From Bacillus sp. sid0103 (lineage in GTDB: Bacteria; Bacillota; Bacilli; Bacillales_B; DSM-18226), in contig NZ_JAHUWN010000010.1 in the NCBI RefSeq assembly GCF_019219025.1, positions 134,336 to 198,335 on the forward strand: DNA of 64,000 nucleotides, read 5' to 3'. How positions within the stretch are numbered: position 1 is the stretch's first letter; every line of letters starts with the position of its first letter. The notes under the pieces were generated by a model, which searched no databases, was not told where the DNA came from, and saw only the letters and a program-made list of their open reading frames with translations. Of the stretch, positions 25,637-35,239 are shown in pieces. The position numbers and the translations under genes were made by a program.

Positions 25637-25671
25637 AAAAAAAATCCCTCCCTCCAGCTGGAGAGAAGGAT
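25637..25671 (-). terminator. terminator of aceB-aceA
   Basis: On the minus strand a 14-bp stem with three G-U pairs (25671-25658 with 25657-25644) is followed by T7. It lies 17 bp beyond the aceA stop. Confidence 0.88.
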
Positions 25672-25687
25672 CTGCTGCCGGTCGACC

Positions 25688-26971
25688 TTAGTTTTTGCTT
25701 GTAAACTGTTCTGCCTCGGTTGAACCTTTTAATGCGGTTGTTGATGAGGTTCCGCCTGTAATGACCATGGAGACTTGGTCAAAGTAACCTGTACCTACTT
25801 CACGTTGGTGGCGTGTGGCTGTGTAGCCATATTTTTCGCTGTCGAATTCGGCTTGCTGCAATTCGGAATATGCTGCCATGCCGCGCTCTTTATAGCCGCG
25901 AGCCAGCTCGAACATGCCATAGTTTAGGGCGTGGAAGCCAGCAAGGGTAACGAATTGGAATTTGTAGCCCATTTTGCCAAGCTCGACTTGGAATTTTGCA
26001 ATCGTTTCTTGATCGAGTTTCTTTTTCCAGTTGAAAGATGGTGAGCAGTTGTATGCGAGCAACTTGCCTGGGAACTGCTCGTGAATCGCTTCAGCAAACT
26101 GTCTTGCTTCCTCAAGATTTGGCTCAGAAGTTTCACACCAAACAAGATCAGCATATGGTGCATACGCCAGCCCGCGAGCGATCGCTTGGTCGATTCCCGC
26201 TTTCACACGGAAGAATCCTTCACCTGTGCGTTCACCGGTAATAAACGGGGCATCATTCATGTCAATATCACTGGTAATTAGGTCGGCTGCGTTCGCATCG
26301 GTCCGTGCTACCAGTACGGTTGGAACCCCCATAACATCGGCAGCTAGACGTGCGGCAATCAGGTTACGAACCGCAGTTTGTGTTGGCAGCAAAACCTTCC
26401 CGCCTAAGTGACCACATTTTTTCTCTGATGAAAGTTGGTCTTCAAAGTGGACACCTGATGCACCGGCTTCAATCATGCCTTTCATTAATTCGAAACAGTT
26501 TAATTGACCGCCAAAGCCGGCTTCAGCATCTGCCACAATTGGAGCGAACCAATCGATTGAGTTATCACCTTCGGAATGGTGGATTTGGTCTGCACGCTGT
26601 AAGGCTTGGTTAATCTTTTTCACCACATTTGGTACACTGTTTGCTGGGTATAAGCTTTGGTCAGGGTACATGTGTCCTGATAGGTTCGCATCGGCCGCAA
26701 CTTGCCAGCCGCTTAAGTAGATTGCTTTCAGCCCTGCTTTTACTTGCTGGACTGCCTGATTCCCTGTTAAGGCACCAAGGGCGTTGACATAGTCTTCCTC
26801 ATTTAATAGTTTCCAAAGTTTTTCAGATCCTTTTCGTGCCAGCGTATGCTCAATATCAATCGACCCACGCAGTTTAATAACATCCTCAGCACTATATGGT
26901 CTTGTAATCCCTTTCCAACGGCTATCCATTTCCCAGCTTTCTTGTAATTGCTCTACTCTTGAATCTGTCAT
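25688..26971 (-). CDS. aceA: isocitrate lyase
   Basis: AceA splits isocitrate into glyoxylate and succinate, the first step of the glyoxylate shunt used for growth on acetate or fatty acids. The 427-residue product contains the catalytic KKCGH motif at 184-188 (nucleophile region C186), [11 protein letters not shown] near 145 for metal binding, and the [10 protein letters not shown] substrate loop near 310. ATG 26971 follows AGGAGG. It lies 74 bp downstream of aceB and shares its terminator, so the two form an operon. B. subtilis 168 lacks the shunt; its presence fits a B. cereus/Neobacillus-like organism. Confidence 0.98.
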   Translation of the reverse strand: MTDSRVEQLQESWEMDSRWKGITRPYSAEDVIKLRGSIDIEHTLARKGSEKLWKLLNEEDYVNALGALTGNQAVQQVKAGLKAIYLSGWQVAADANLSGHMYPDQSLYPANSVPNVVKKINQALQRADQIHHSEGDNSIDWFAPIVADAEAGFGGQLNCFELMKGMIEAGASGVHFEDQLSSEKKCGHLGGKVLLPTQTAVRNLIAARLAADVMGVPTVLVARTDANAADLITSDIDMNDAPFITGERTGEGFFRVKAGIDQAIARGLAYAPYADLVWCETSEPNLEEARQFAEAIHEQFPGKLLAYNCSPSFNWKKKLDQETIAKFQVELGKMGYKFQFVTLAGFHALNYGMFELARGYKERGMAAYSELQQAEFDSEKYGYTATRHQREVGTGYFDQVSMVITGGTSSTTALKGSTEAEQFTSKN

Positions 26972-27013
26972 TTTCTATTCCTCCTATTAATCTATTAAGT
27001 ATTTTTTATATCT

Positions 27014-27027
27014 TGATAACGCTTAAT
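27014..27027. promoter_or_regulatory. possible cre (CcpA) site between aceB and aceA
   Basis: TGATAACGCTTAAT fits 12 of 14 positions of the CcpA consensus TGWNANCGNTNWCA. It lies in the aceB-aceA gap, where binding would hinder elongation into aceA under glucose. The mismatches are both in the last two bases, so this is tentative. Confidence 0.35.
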
Positions 27028-27045
27028 GAGTACTTCCATTTCTCT

Positions 27046-28638
27046 TTAGATATACTCATACCCTGGCAGGGTTAAAAATTCAGCAAACTCATCCTTTAAG
27101 ATCAACCGATCAAACAGTTCTACGGCTTCATCGAATCGGCCATTTTCAAATGCCTGTGCCCCAATTTCCTGTTTGATATTTTCTAATTCCTCTTCCTTAA
27201 ATTGCTCATACATTTCCACTGTGACTTTTCGCCCGTCATTTAGGATACCTTTTGGATGGCGAATCCATTGCCACAGCTGGGCACGAGAAATTTCTGCGGT
27301 TGCTGCATCCTCCATCAAGTTGTGAATAGGAGCAGCGCCATTGCCTCTTAGCCACGAAGCCACATACTGAATCCCGACATTTATATTCAAACGAACGCCT
27401 TCTTCTGTAATAGTGCCCCCTGGTGACTCAAGTAAATCTTGTGCTGTCACTGTAATTTTCTTCTGTTTACTGGTGTGGATCTGGTTAGCCACCGGCATTT
27501 CGCGGTTGAATACCTCCAGGGCAACTGGCACGAGGCCTGGGTGTGCCACCCATGTTCCATCATGACCGTCACGTGCTTCGCGCTCTTTATCGGCTCGAAC
27601 CTTAGCAAAAGCTTCCTCGTTTGCAGTCGGGTTATTGCGAATTGGAATTTGTGCAGCCATCCCGCCGATTGCCGGTGCCTTGCGGCAGTGACAGGTTTGA
27701 ATCGTAAGCAACGAATACGAACGCATGAATGGAGCCGTCATCGTGACCTGTGAGCGATCAGGTAAAATGACATCCTTGTGATGACGCAGCTTTTTCAAGT
27801 AACTGAAGATATAATCCCATCTGCCGCAATTCAATCCAGCGGAGTGATCTCTTAGCTCAAATAAAATCTCATTCATTTCAAAGGCGCCCATGATGGTTTC
27901 CAGTAAGACTGTTGCTTTAATGGTTCCATTCGGAATTCCCAGCTTCTCTTGCGCAAATACAAATACATCATTCCAAAGCCGTGCCTCCAAGTGACTTTCC
28001 AGCTTTGGGAGGTAAAAATAGGGACCGGTTCCCCTCGTAAGCAGTTGGTTCACATTATGGAAAAAGTACATCCCAAAATCGAAGAAACTTCCTGAGATAG
28101 GCTTGCTATCTAGCAAAATATGTTTTTCTTCTAAATGCAGGCCGCGTGGCCGCACAAACAGTACCGCTGTCTTTTCATTTAGTGCATATTTTTTTCCATT
28201 GGCATTTTCATAAGATATCGTCCGATTTACTGCATCTCTTAAATTGATTTGTCCTTCGACGATGTTTTCCCATGTCGGTGAAGTAGCGTCTTCGCAATCA
28301 GCCATAAAAACTTTTGCACCCGAGTTCAAAGCGTTAATCACCATTTTTCGATCGGTCGGACCGGTAATTTCGACTCGGCGATCCTGCAGGTCATCCGGAA
28401 GAGGAGCAATCGTCCAGTCCCCATTCCGAATATGCTTAGTCTCCGGAAGGAAATCTGGCAATGTACCACTATTCATTTCCGCTTGGCGTTTTTGCCTGTA
28501 CTGTAACAGTTCCACTCTTCTTCCGCCAAACTTTCGCTCCAGCTCTTCAATAAAATTTAATGCCTCTGGTGTTAAAATCTCTTCGTATTGGGCTTTCACG
28601 GCCCCGACCACTTCAATACCTGTTGTTTGCGTCGACAT
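27046..28638 (-). CDS. aceB: malate synthase A
   Basis: AceB condenses glyoxylate with acetyl-CoA to malate. The 530-residue product is of the A type: [15 protein letters not shown] near residue 112 (with the catalytic Arg/Asp region [14 protein letters not shown] near 160), [15 protein letters not shown] near 215, and [15 protein letters not shown] near 360 with the signature loop. ATG 28638 follows AGAGGTGA. It is the first gene of the glyoxylate operon and is preceded by an inverted-repeat operator candidate. Confidence 0.98.
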   Translation of the reverse strand: MSTQTTGIEVVGAVKAQYEEILTPEALNFIEELERKFGGRRVELLQYRQKRQAEMNSGTLPDFLPETKHIRNGDWTIAPLPDDLQDRRVEITGPTDRKMVINALNSGAKVFMADCEDATSPTWENIVEGQINLRDAVNRTISYENANGKKYALNEKTAVLFVRPRGLHLEEKHILLDSKPISGSFFDFGMYFFHNVNQLLTRGTGPYFYLPKLESHLEARLWNDVFVFAQEKLGIPNGTIKATVLLETIMGAFEMNEILFELRDHSAGLNCGRWDYIFSYLKKLRHHKDVILPDRSQVTMTAPFMRSYSLLTIQTCHCRKAPAIGGMAAQIPIRNNPTANEEAFAKVRADKEREARDGHDGTWVAHPGLVPVALEVFNREMPVANQIHTSKQKKITVTAQDLLESPGGTITEEGVRLNINVGIQYVASWLRGNGAAPIHNLMEDAATAEISRAQLWQWIRHPKGILNDGRKVTVEMYEQFKEEELENIKQEIGAQAFENGRFDEAVELFDRLILKDEFAEFLTLPGYEYI

Positions 28639-28656
28639 GAATTACATCACCTCTTT

Positions 28657-28696
28657 GTTATAATACAGAAACTTTCTACGTTTTGTATTATATAAC
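28657..28696 (-). promoter_or_regulatory. inverted-repeat operator candidate in the aceB promoter
   Basis: GTTATAATACA (28657-28667) and TGTATTATATAAC (28684-28696) form an inverted repeat with a 9-bp perfect inner match, separated by 16 bases. It overlaps the region where the -10 box (TATTAT-like) would be, about 20-60 bp before the ATG, so a dimeric repressor could block the promoter. The regulator is not encoded nearby. Confidence 0.55.
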
Positions 28697-28786
28697 ACGC
28701 ATTTTAAAAATGGAACTACTTTTCTGAAAATTTTATAAAAATAGGTAAATACTCCCTGTCCTCTTTCTCGGAAGGATAAATGTCCA

Positions 28787-28819
28787 TAAAAAAAAGAATG
28801 TCAACGGATTGACATTCTT
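28787..28819 (-). terminator. terminator of the nitrite-reductase/siroheme operon
   Basis: Minus-strand AAGAATGTCAA pairs perfectly with TTGACATTCTT (loop of 4) and runs into T-runs, 18 bp past the sirC-like stop. Confidence 0.9.
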
Positions 28820-28837
28820 CCTTTATTCTCGCGTTTC

Positions 28838-29455
28838 TTAACGAAGCGATTCATATAAATGCATAAAATCCCTTTCCCGATGATCACTAGTTAAGAACTC
28901 CGGGCTCACGATAGACTTTAATAGTTTTCTCTTTAGCGATGCATTGGCTACTTCCTTCAGAATCCATTTTCGTTTCGAAGAAAGAAAGTTAAGGTAGGCC
29001 TCATAGGAATCATCGAACTGCTGCTCGAGCTGCTCGCGGATTTTTCTGGCCAGAGTTGGACTGGCCCCTCCTGTTGAGATGGCAATACTCAAATGTCCGC
29101 GTTGAACGTGGGCAGGGACATGGAAAGTGGAGCCATCTGGATCATCGGCAATCGTTACAAGTTGGTGAGCATTAACCGATTTCCGAATCGACTGATTGAT
29201 CTCACGATTATTGGTGGCTGCAAAAATAAGGAATGCATCAGCAATGTCACTGTCTGTAAAAGACTTTTGTTTCCACGTGATTCTTCCGTCCCGACTAAGC
29301 CTTTGAATTTCTTCTGTTGCCTCCGGACTGACGACGACGATTTCTGCACCGGTATCAAGCAAGCCTGTCACCTTCCGCTCGGCTACGTTCCCGCCTCCTA
29401 TAACAACGACTCTTTTCCCTTCTAACCTTAGCATAACTGGATAGCCTGCATTCAT
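28838..29455 (-). CDS. sirC: precorrin-2 dehydrogenase / sirohydrochlorin ferrochelatase
   Basis: The 205-residue product oxidises precorrin-2 to sirohydrochlorin with NAD+ and, in the related Met8p proteins, may also insert iron. The N-terminal Rossmann motif VVVIGGGNVAERKVTGLL (about 16-33) and FAATNNREINQSI, then VPAHVQRGHLSIAISTGGASPTLARKIREQLE, are the family pattern. The ATG sits 3 bp after the upstream gene stop. It is the last gene of nirB-nirD-cobA/hemD-sirC and supplies the siroheme cofactor. Relatives are B. subtilis YlnF and staphylococcal SirC; whether it chelates iron is open. Confidence 0.9.
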   Translation of the reverse strand: MNAGYPVMLRLEGKRVVVIGGGNVAERKVTGLLDTGAEIVVVSPEATEEIQRLSRDGRITWKQKSFTDSDIADAFLIFAATNNREINQSIRKSVNAHQLVTIADDPDGSTFHVPAHVQRGHLSIAISTGGASPTLARKIREQLEQQFDDSYEAYLNFLSSKRKWILKEVANASLKRKLLKSIVSPEFLTSDHRERDFMHLYESLR

Positions 29456-29458
29456 TCT

Positions 29459-30907
29459 TTACACTTCCTCAATGGGCAGGGCTACTAAATAGTCCACTAA
29501 AGCTTCCTTGGTTGGATGTGCAGGCTGGCCATGTGAAGGAATGCCTGCACTTTCAACAGCCGCCTCCGTTTGTTTGCCCATGCTGATCACTTGCAGCCCT
29601 TTCAACAGATCAGTGGTATCCAAATCACAGTCATTTAACGCTTTTACAAACAATTCAACCGAAGCACTGCTTGGAAATACCATCGTGTTCAGGTTAGCTT
29701 CATCCAACATTCTTTTAAAAAGAGGCAGGAACTGCTGATCCAGTTCTTTCTTGCTGGTCACCATGATATCCGCTGAATCATATTCTCTTTTCAAAAGGCA
29801 ATTATCTCCGACAATGAGCAAAACCTCGGAATCTTGCATCTCATCCGCATGGTCAGCCAAAAATCCACGCTTCCTAAGCGCCTTTATCGATTTAATGGAA
29901 GCACCATAAAAGGCAGCACGAATGGTTCGAATATCGATGTCATGCTCCATTATCGCCGTAAAAAATTCATCGACACTTTCTGGTGAGGTAAAGAGAATGT
30001 TTTCATAGGAAGCCACCTTCGTTAGATCAATCGGCAGCATGTTTTTTTTCCATTTTGGAAATTCAATCACGTCTGCTCCCTGATCGATTAATGCTTTTGC
30101 TAATTCACTAGAGCCTTCACTCGTACGGGCCAGCAGAATTTGTCGTCCATATAGAGGCAATTTCTCGAACCAACTGATTTTTTCACGAAGGGAGATGACG
30201 TTACCAACTAAAATAATTGACGGGTTGCTAAACTTGGCCTCCAAGACCTTTTCTGAAATATCCGCAAGCGTCCCTTGCAAGGTTTTTTGACGGCCAAATG
30301 TACCCCATTGAATCAAAATAACAGGTGTCGACGATGGTTTACCGTAGTTGATGAGATTTTCGCAAATAAACGGTAAATTGCTGACTCCCATATAAAATGC
30401 AATCGTATCGACACCACGGGCCAATCCTTCCCAGTCTAGCACAGGTTTGCCCTCTTTCGATTTATCATGGGCGGTAACCACTGCAAATGATTCTGCATAT
30501 TCACGGTGAGTAACAGGAATTCCTGCATAAAGCGGGGCTGCTATCCCCGATGTAATACCAGGAACAATTTCAAATGGAATTTGATGTTCGGCAAGGGCGG
30601 CTGCTTCTTCACCAACTCTGCCAAAAACGCCAGGATCTCCTCCTTTTAAGCGGACAACCCGCTTTCCTTCAAGCGCCTTCTCCACCAAAAGTTCATTGAT
30701 ATTCCCTTGGCGTATAATGTGGCGATTAGGTAATTTACCGCAGTAGATCAACTCACAATCGGCCGGAGCAAACTCCAATAATTTGGGATTGGCAAGCCGA
30801 TCATATAAAATGACTTCGGCATGCTTAATGGCCTCCATGCCTTTGATGGTGATTAATCGTATGTCCCCGGGTCCTGCTCCCACTAAAAATACTTTTCCTG
30901 TCTTCAT
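29459..30907 (-). CDS. nasF: uroporphyrinogen-III C-methyltransferase fused to a uroporphyrinogen-III synthase domain (NasF type)
   Basis: Residues 1-245 form a SUMT/CobA domain: VFLVGAGPGDIRLITIKGMEAI, RLKGGDPGVFGRVGEE, PGITSGIAAPLYAGIPVTHR and the DKSKEGKPVLDWEGLARGVDT..YMG region; it adds two methyl groups from SAM to make precorrin-2. Residues about 250-482 resemble HemD, uroporphyrinogen-III synthase (LARTSEGSSELAKALIDQGADVIEFP .. SSASVELFVKAL). The order and length match B. subtilis NasF. It is followed within 3 bp by sirC and preceded by nirD, so the operon makes siroheme for its own reductase. The HemD half is divergent and may be weakly active. Confidence 0.92.
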   Translation of the reverse strand: MKTGKVFLVGAGPGDIRLITIKGMEAIKHAEVILYDRLANPKLLEFAPADCELIYCGKLPNRHIIRQGNINELLVEKALEGKRVVRLKGGDPGVFGRVGEEAAALAEHQIPFEIVPGITSGIAAPLYAGIPVTHREYAESFAVVTAHDKSKEGKPVLDWEGLARGVDTIAFYMGVSNLPFICENLINYGKPSSTPVILIQWGTFGRQKTLQGTLADISEKVLEAKFSNPSIILVGNVISLREKISWFEKLPLYGRQILLARTSEGSSELAKALIDQGADVIEFPKWKKNMLPIDLTKVASYENILFTSPESVDEFFTAIMEHDIDIRTIRAAFYGASIKSIKALRKRGFLADHADEMQDSEVLLIVGDNCLLKREYDSADIMVTSKKELDQQFLPLFKRMLDEANLNTMVFPSSASVELFVKALNDCDLDTTDLLKGLQVISMGKQTEAAVESAGIPSHGQPAHPTKEALVDYLVALPIEEV

Positions 30908-30934
30908 CCTGCAGCAATCCTTCCCATTTCCTAC

Positions 30935-31255
30935 TTATCTGATAATAAACACGATATCATCCACTAATTCTACCTTAAATGTCCGCACTTGACCTTCATC
31001 CGGTGCCTGTACTTTACCATCTTTTAATGATATTTTCCAATCATAAACGGGGCAATATACATATTCTCCACTTACAAGCCCTTCAGAAAGAACCCCGCCT
31101 TTTGGATGCGGACTACGATCTTCAATCGCGTAAACCTCTCCGTTTGTTAATTTAAATAACGCAATATCCGTGGCATCGATTTTAAGCGAATAGCCAGACC
31201 TAACTTTTATTTTGGAATAGTTTGCAACTGGAATTCGTGTTATAGTTTGAAGCAT
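30935..31255 (-). CDS. nirD: nitrite reductase small subunit
   Basis: The 106-residue Rieske-like protein accompanies the NADH-dependent nitrite reductase. The fold marks are present (KLTNGEVYAIEDRSPHPKGGVLSEG .. YVYCPVYDWKISLKDGK), but the two Cys-x-His pairs of a true Rieske cluster are reduced to SPH and CPVYDW, so no [2Fe-2S] centre is expected; this is also the case in known NirD proteins. The start ATG lies 6 bp after the nirB stop and it precedes nasF. Also called nasE in B. subtilis. Confidence 0.93.
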   Translation of the reverse strand: MLQTITRIPVANYSKIKVRSGYSLKIDATDIALFKLTNGEVYAIEDRSPHPKGGVLSEGLVSGEYVYCPVYDWKISLKDGKVQAPDEGQVRTFKVELVDDIVFIIR

Positions 31256-31261
31256 ATTGAA

Positions 31262-33676
31262 TCACTCCCCAACCTTGATGGTGTGTTTTGTATAATATTT
31301 ATCTTGAATTTCATCACTTTGAATCGCTTCATTCCAAGGCTCGATATACTTTTTCAATGTTTTATCCATGCGCTCGTTCAAGGCTTTCCTTGTTTCCTCG
31401 TTGGCAAGAACTTCTCTCACATGGTCCAGGCCTACACGTTCTACCCATTTAGAAGTACGCTCCAAATAATGAGCTGTTTCACGGTAGTATTGCAGGTAGG
31501 CACCTGTCATTTCCATCACTTCGTCCTGTGTTTTCACAATACATAAAAGGTCTCCGGCTCGGAGGTCGACCCCGCCATTACCAGCCACATAAATCTCCCA
31601 ACCGCCATCAATGCCGACAAATCCAATGTCTTTGATGCCTGCTTCAGAGCAGTTTCTCGGGCAGGCAGACACACCCATTTTTACTTTATGCGGTGTATCG
31701 AGGCGTTCAAATTTCTTTTCTAGTTCAATCCCGAGTGCCATTGAATCTTGTGTACCATAGCGGCAGAATTGTGCGCCGACGCAAGTTTTCACCGTACGAA
31801 GTGTTTTTCCATATGCATAACCAGATGGCATATCTAGCTCTTCCCACATAGCTGGCAGGTCTTCTTTTTTCACCCCGAACAAGCCAATTCGCTGTCCGCC
31901 TGTTAATTTCACAAGCGGAACCTCATACTTTTCGGCAACCTCGGCGATCTTTTTCAAATCAGCGGCAGTTGTTACCCCACCGTACATTCTTGGGACAACT
32001 GAGTAAGTCCCATCTTTTTGAATATTTGCATGCATTTTTTCATTTACGAGACGAGAGTCACGGTCATCTTTGTATTCATCCATGTGAATCATCCCGAGGT
32101 AGTAGTTGATGGCCGGACGGCATTTGGTACAACCTTCCTCATTGTTCCACTCAAGTACATTCATGACTTCTTTCACACTTGTTAAGCCCTTTTCTTTAAT
32201 TTCGGCCACTACTTCATCACGGCTTAGGATTGTGCACCCACAAAGGCTAGTTTTTTGTGCTGCTGCTTCATCAAATTGGTCCCCAAGTGTGTGAACGAGA
32301 ATATTGCTTACCATCGGTTTACAACGTCCGCAGGAACGGCCGGCGTTCGTACAATGGCTCACTTGATCTAATGTTGTTAACCCTTGTGTTTTAATGGCTT
32401 CAACAATGGCGCCTTTTGTACCCCCATTACAGCCGCACACTAATTCATCATTCGGCATCGAAGCGACATCGTCAGTGCCGCCTTCTGCACTGCATTCTGT
32501 ATGGAAGATTGACACTCCGCTGATGTCTTCTTTTTTAGTCAGCATCCGATATAATCTAGTACTATCTTTTGTGTCACCATAAAGGACAATCCCTACGATA
32601 AGGTTGTTTCTAGTTAACACTCGTTTATAGAGACCTTCGTACTCATTGTAGATCATAATAGATTTGGTAGTACCATCTTTAAAGATTTCTCCTGCAGAGA
32701 AGAGAGAAACGCCAGCAACCTTTAACTGGGTACCTGTAACAGAACCTTCATATGGATTCGTATCGATTCCGCAAATGCGGCTGGCAAGGATTTTTCCTTG
32801 TTCATATAAAGGGGCAACCAAACCATAGACAATCTCCCGGTGCTCCGCACATTCTCCAACTGCATATACATGCGGGACACTTGTTTCCATGAAGTCATTA
32901 ACGACAATGCCTCGATTCACATAGATACCGCTGGTTTTAGCCACTTCCGTATTTGACTTAATCCCAATCGCCATAACAACCAAGTCAGCATCCACTTGTG
33001 AGCCATCTTTAAAGCAGATACCCGTCACACGTTCGTCGCCAAGAATTTCAACCGTTTCTTTTTCCATTAAGAAGTTCATACCTTGTGCTTCTAGTTCCGC
33101 TTTTAGTAAAGAGGAAGCAACCGAATCGAGCTGGCGCTCCATTAGATGCGGCATGAGATGGACGACATCGACTGTCATCCCTAAGTTCAGCAGGCCTCTT
33201 GCAGCTTCCAGTCCGAGGAGCCCGCCGCCGATGACAACAGCCTTTTTATAGTGTTCTGCTGATTTGATCATCATTTCACAATCATGGATGTCTCGAAACC
33301 CTGTCACACCTTTTTTATCTGCCCCGGGGATCGGAAGAATGAAAGATTTCGAGCCAGTAGCGATAATCAAATCATCATATTTGACTTCCCTGCCAAGATC
33401 ACTAACAACACGTTTGTTCTCCACATCAATCTTAACTACTGCTTCACCCATAAATAATTGAATATTGTTTTCTGTATACCAATCTAGGGGGGTAATGATG
33501 ATATCTTCAAAGTTTGTATCCCCTTGAAGGATATTTGATAGTTTAATCCGATTGTAGTTTGGATACGGCTCTTGGCCAAAAATAGTTATCTCAAAGGGTT
33601 CAGTTGATGCTTTTAGAATTTCTTCAATCGTTCTAATGCCTGCCATCCCGTTCCCAATAATCACTAGTTTTTTCAT
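31262..33676 (-). CDS. nirB: NAD(P)H nitrite reductase large subunit
   Basis: NirB (NasD) reduces nitrite to ammonium with NADH through FAD, iron-sulfur and siroheme centres in the cytosol. The 804 residues show an FAD site VIIGNGMAGIRT, a NAD site AVVIGGGLLGLEAARGL near 150, two BFD-like [2Fe-2S] regions (CGCNGGTKGAIV..CTNAGRSCGRC near 410-450 and LCGCTILSRDEVV..CTKCRPAINYY near 480-530), and the siroheme/[4Fe-4S] ligands CVGAQFCRYGTQDS and ACPRNCSEAGIKD near 635-685. ATG 33676 follows AAGGAGCGA. First gene of the operon, behind two Fnr-type boxes. No nitrate reductase gene is nearby, so nitrite must come from outside or from a distant locus. Confidence 0.97.
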   Translation of the reverse strand: MKKLVIIGNGMAGIRTIEEILKASTEPFEITIFGQEPYPNYNRIKLSNILQGDTNFEDIIITPLDWYTENNIQLFMGEAVVKIDVENKRVVSDLGREVKYDDLIIATGSKSFILPIPGADKKGVTGFRDIHDCEMMIKSAEHYKKAVVIGGGLLGLEAARGLLNLGMTVDVVHLMPHLMERQLDSVASSLLKAELEAQGMNFLMEKETVEILGDERVTGICFKDGSQVDADLVVMAIGIKSNTEVAKTSGIYVNRGIVVNDFMETSVPHVYAVGECAEHREIVYGLVAPLYEQGKILASRICGIDTNPYEGSVTGTQLKVAGVSLFSAGEIFKDGTTKSIMIYNEYEGLYKRVLTRNNLIVGIVLYGDTKDSTRLYRMLTKKEDISGVSIFHTECSAEGGTDDVASMPNDELVCGCNGGTKGAIVEAIKTQGLTTLDQVSHCTNAGRSCGRCKPMVSNILVHTLGDQFDEAAAQKTSLCGCTILSRDEVVAEIKEKGLTSVKEVMNVLEWNNEEGCTKCRPAINYYLGMIHMDEYKDDRDSRLVNEKMHANIQKDGTYSVVPRMYGGVTTAADLKKIAEVAEKYEVPLVKLTGGQRIGLFGVKKEDLPAMWEELDMPSGYAYGKTLRTVKTCVGAQFCRYGTQDSMALGIELEKKFERLDTPHKVKMGVSACPRNCSEAGIKDIGFVGIDGGWEIYVAGNGGVDLRAGDLLCIVKTQDEVMEMTGAYLQYYRETAHYLERTSKWVERVGLDHVREVLANEETRKALNERMDKTLKKYIEPWNEAIQSDEIQDKYYTKHTIKVGE

Positions 33677-33733
33677 TTTTGGATCGCTCCTTATATATTA
33701 AATCATAATTATTAAGGTTTTCTTTATAGTTAA

Positions 33734-33776
33734 ATTGTAAATGCTAGAGTTCATAAAAATTGTGAAGTACGTCACT
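33734..33776 (-). promoter_or_regulatory. Fnr-type activated promoter of nirB
   Basis: TGTGA-AGTACG-TCACT (33761-33776) matches the Fnr/Crp box TGTGA-N6-TCACA at 9 of 10 positions. A -10-like TACAAT lies at 33739-33734 (minus strand). With a start point near 33727 the box centre falls at -41.5, the classical class II activator position. No good -35 is present, as expected for an activated promoter. Confidence 0.7.
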
Positions 33777-33789
33777 TTCCAACACAATA

Positions 33790-33805
33790 TGTGAATGATT
33801 TCACA
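33790..33805 (-). promoter_or_regulatory. second, perfect Fnr/Crp-type box
   Basis: TGTGAATGATTTCACA is a perfect TGTGA-N6-TCACA palindrome, centred 29 bp upstream of the first box (about -70). Two boxes suggest cooperative activation under oxygen limitation. Confidence 0.7.
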
Positions 33806-33830
33806 TTTTTGTCATAGTATCGGTCCAAAC

Positions 33831-33861
33831 AAAAAAATAGCATACCAATGTATGCTATTTT
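33831..33861 (-). terminator. terminator of the 34-kb membrane-protein genes
   Basis: AAAATAGCATAC and GTATGCTATTTT form a perfect stem (loop of 4) with T7 on the minus strand, just past the stop at 33865. Confidence 0.9.
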
Positions 33862-33864
33862 CGC

Positions 33865-34860
33865 CTAAACTACCTTTTTTTCTGTTTTTTGTAATGGAAA
33901 TGGTTTAATCAATCCAATTATAACCGGAACCAGTACACCAATGACTGCAACCGGTACAAGCTCCCATAGTTCCAAAGGCGGTGTTATCAGTAAACCTGAG
34001 GTGTGAATCAGATACAAAACAAGAAAGTAAACAGCACTGCCGACAAATCCTGCAATCCGACTGTCTTTTCTAATCAATAAATAGGCCAACGGGATCAATA
34101 ATAATGTTATTGGAACATAGGAGGTTGGATACCCAACCGTGGCAAAAATGGCTTTTCCAACAAATCGTAACAGGATATAAAGAGACGCCGCCATCACAGG
34201 GATTGTATAATCGCGACAATAGCGAATGATTAAAATCGTGAGGAGAGCAACCATTAGGACGGAATAAATCGGATAGACCCATTCAGGAATGCCTCCAAAA
34301 ATCTGTGAAGCAGGATCAGAGATTAATTCCAGGATTTCCTTTGAGGCAATCGAGTTTCCGTGAATGTATTGATCATAAGAAATCGCTCCGTTCTCCTGCT
34401 GCATGTTCGGGAACATCAAGCATTCAAGGAGATACATGGCAAACCAAGTATGAAGTGACTTCCATGACGGTTGAATTTCTTTCGTATGCAAAAAGTACCC
34501 GCGCCATACTCCAAAAATCATTATATCTGTCCCGATATAATAAATAAAATGGGTGGGGCTCCAGGTGGTTAAATCAATTCCAAATGCAATATGGTACGTA
34601 AAATCTAAGGGAATTCCAATAAGGAATAAAATGTATCCGATCGTAATTAAATTTCTAGAAAACCGGTCCATATATTGCGGACGCCGCCACTCTTGAAATA
34701 ACAAAAAGGCCCCTAAGATAAATCCAATGGTATTGACAATATGGGGAATCGAATATTCCTCAAACAAATATTTAAAATGATAAGAAGCATCCCATGCCGA
34801 CCCAATGAATTTCAACAGAAAGGCAAGTACCCACAAACGGTAATATTTCAACGATATCAT
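33865..34860 (-). CDS. polytopic membrane protein of unknown function
   Basis: The 331-residue product has about nine membrane helices. Between helices are conserved-looking polar patches: GSAWDASYHFKYLFEEYSIPH (residues 20-40), PLDFTYHIAFGIDLTTWSPTHFIYYIGTD (about 84-112) with several His residues, and a long external loop (MQQENGAISYDQYIHGNS). The paired histidines in membrane helices resemble metal- or haem-handling proteins, but I recognised no family. It lies 14 bp after a 75-codon membrane gene and is divergent from a FixH/YtkA-like lipoprotein gene with His-rich loops, so the three may act together. This is inference from position and composition. Confidence 0.75.
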   Translation of the reverse strand: MISLKYYRLWVLAFLLKFIGSAWDASYHFKYLFEEYSIPHIVNTIGFILGAFLLFQEWRRPQYMDRFSRNLITIGYILFLIGIPLDFTYHIAFGIDLTTWSPTHFIYYIGTDIMIFGVWRGYFLHTKEIQPSWKSLHTWFAMYLLECLMFPNMQQENGAISYDQYIHGNSIASKEILELISDPASQIFGGIPEWVYPIYSVLMVALLTILIIRYCRDYTIPVMAASLYILLRFVGKAIFATVGYPTSYVPITLLLIPLAYLLIRKDSRIAGFVGSAVYFLVLYLIHTSGLLITPPLELWELVPVAVIGVLVPVIIGLIKPFPLQKTEKKVV

Positions 34861-34874
34861 CTCCCCTCTTTTGC

Positions 34875-35102
34875 TTATCCAAGCAAATCGAAAATATCTC
34901 CAAAGATGGCGATAAGGATATAATTTATGGCTAAAGCAATCGCAAACGTAATTCCCGCAACCCGAACAGGTTTCTGTCGAAATAATTTATAGATAAATAC
35001 AATACCTGCGGAGACAACAAAAATATTACAAATTAAAAATGTCCAAAGTAAACTTTCACTATGTTCCACTGTTGTGACGTGTAATAGGTATAATGGAATC
35101 AA
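34875..35102 (-). CDS. small three-helix membrane protein, probable TTG start
   Basis: The 75-residue product is almost wholly hydrophobic, with three predicted helices (about 14-34, 41-60 and 60-74) and a short basic loop (KLFRQKPVR). GGAGG lies 9 bases ahead of TTG 35102; the upstream in-frame GTG at 35120 overlaps that site and is unlikely. It ends 14 bp before the polytopic gene and should be co-transcribed with it. No family recognised. Confidence 0.65.
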   Translation of the reverse strand: MIPLYLLHVTTVEHSESLLWTFLICNIFVVSAGIVFIYKLFRQKPVRVAGITFAIALAINYILIAIFGDIFDLLG

Positions 35103-35239
35103 TTTTACAATCCTCCACACTTTTACTTCCTAACTGCCTTTTCTCTATATTATCATTATTTTTAATATATGGGACTTTTTAATTACATAAAATTCTTGCA
35201 TTGGTTGAATTAGGTAATGTATTTTTAAAAAGTAGGCTG

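Noticed and set aside
28244..28663. 139-codon plus-strand ORF opposite aceB
   Set aside because: Low-complexity antisense shadow of malate synthase that runs through the aceB promoter operator; no ribosome site.
30935..31255. True Rieske [2Fe-2S] protein
   Set aside because: The Cys-x-His pairs are incomplete (SPH and CPVYDW), as known for NirD, so no cluster is expected.
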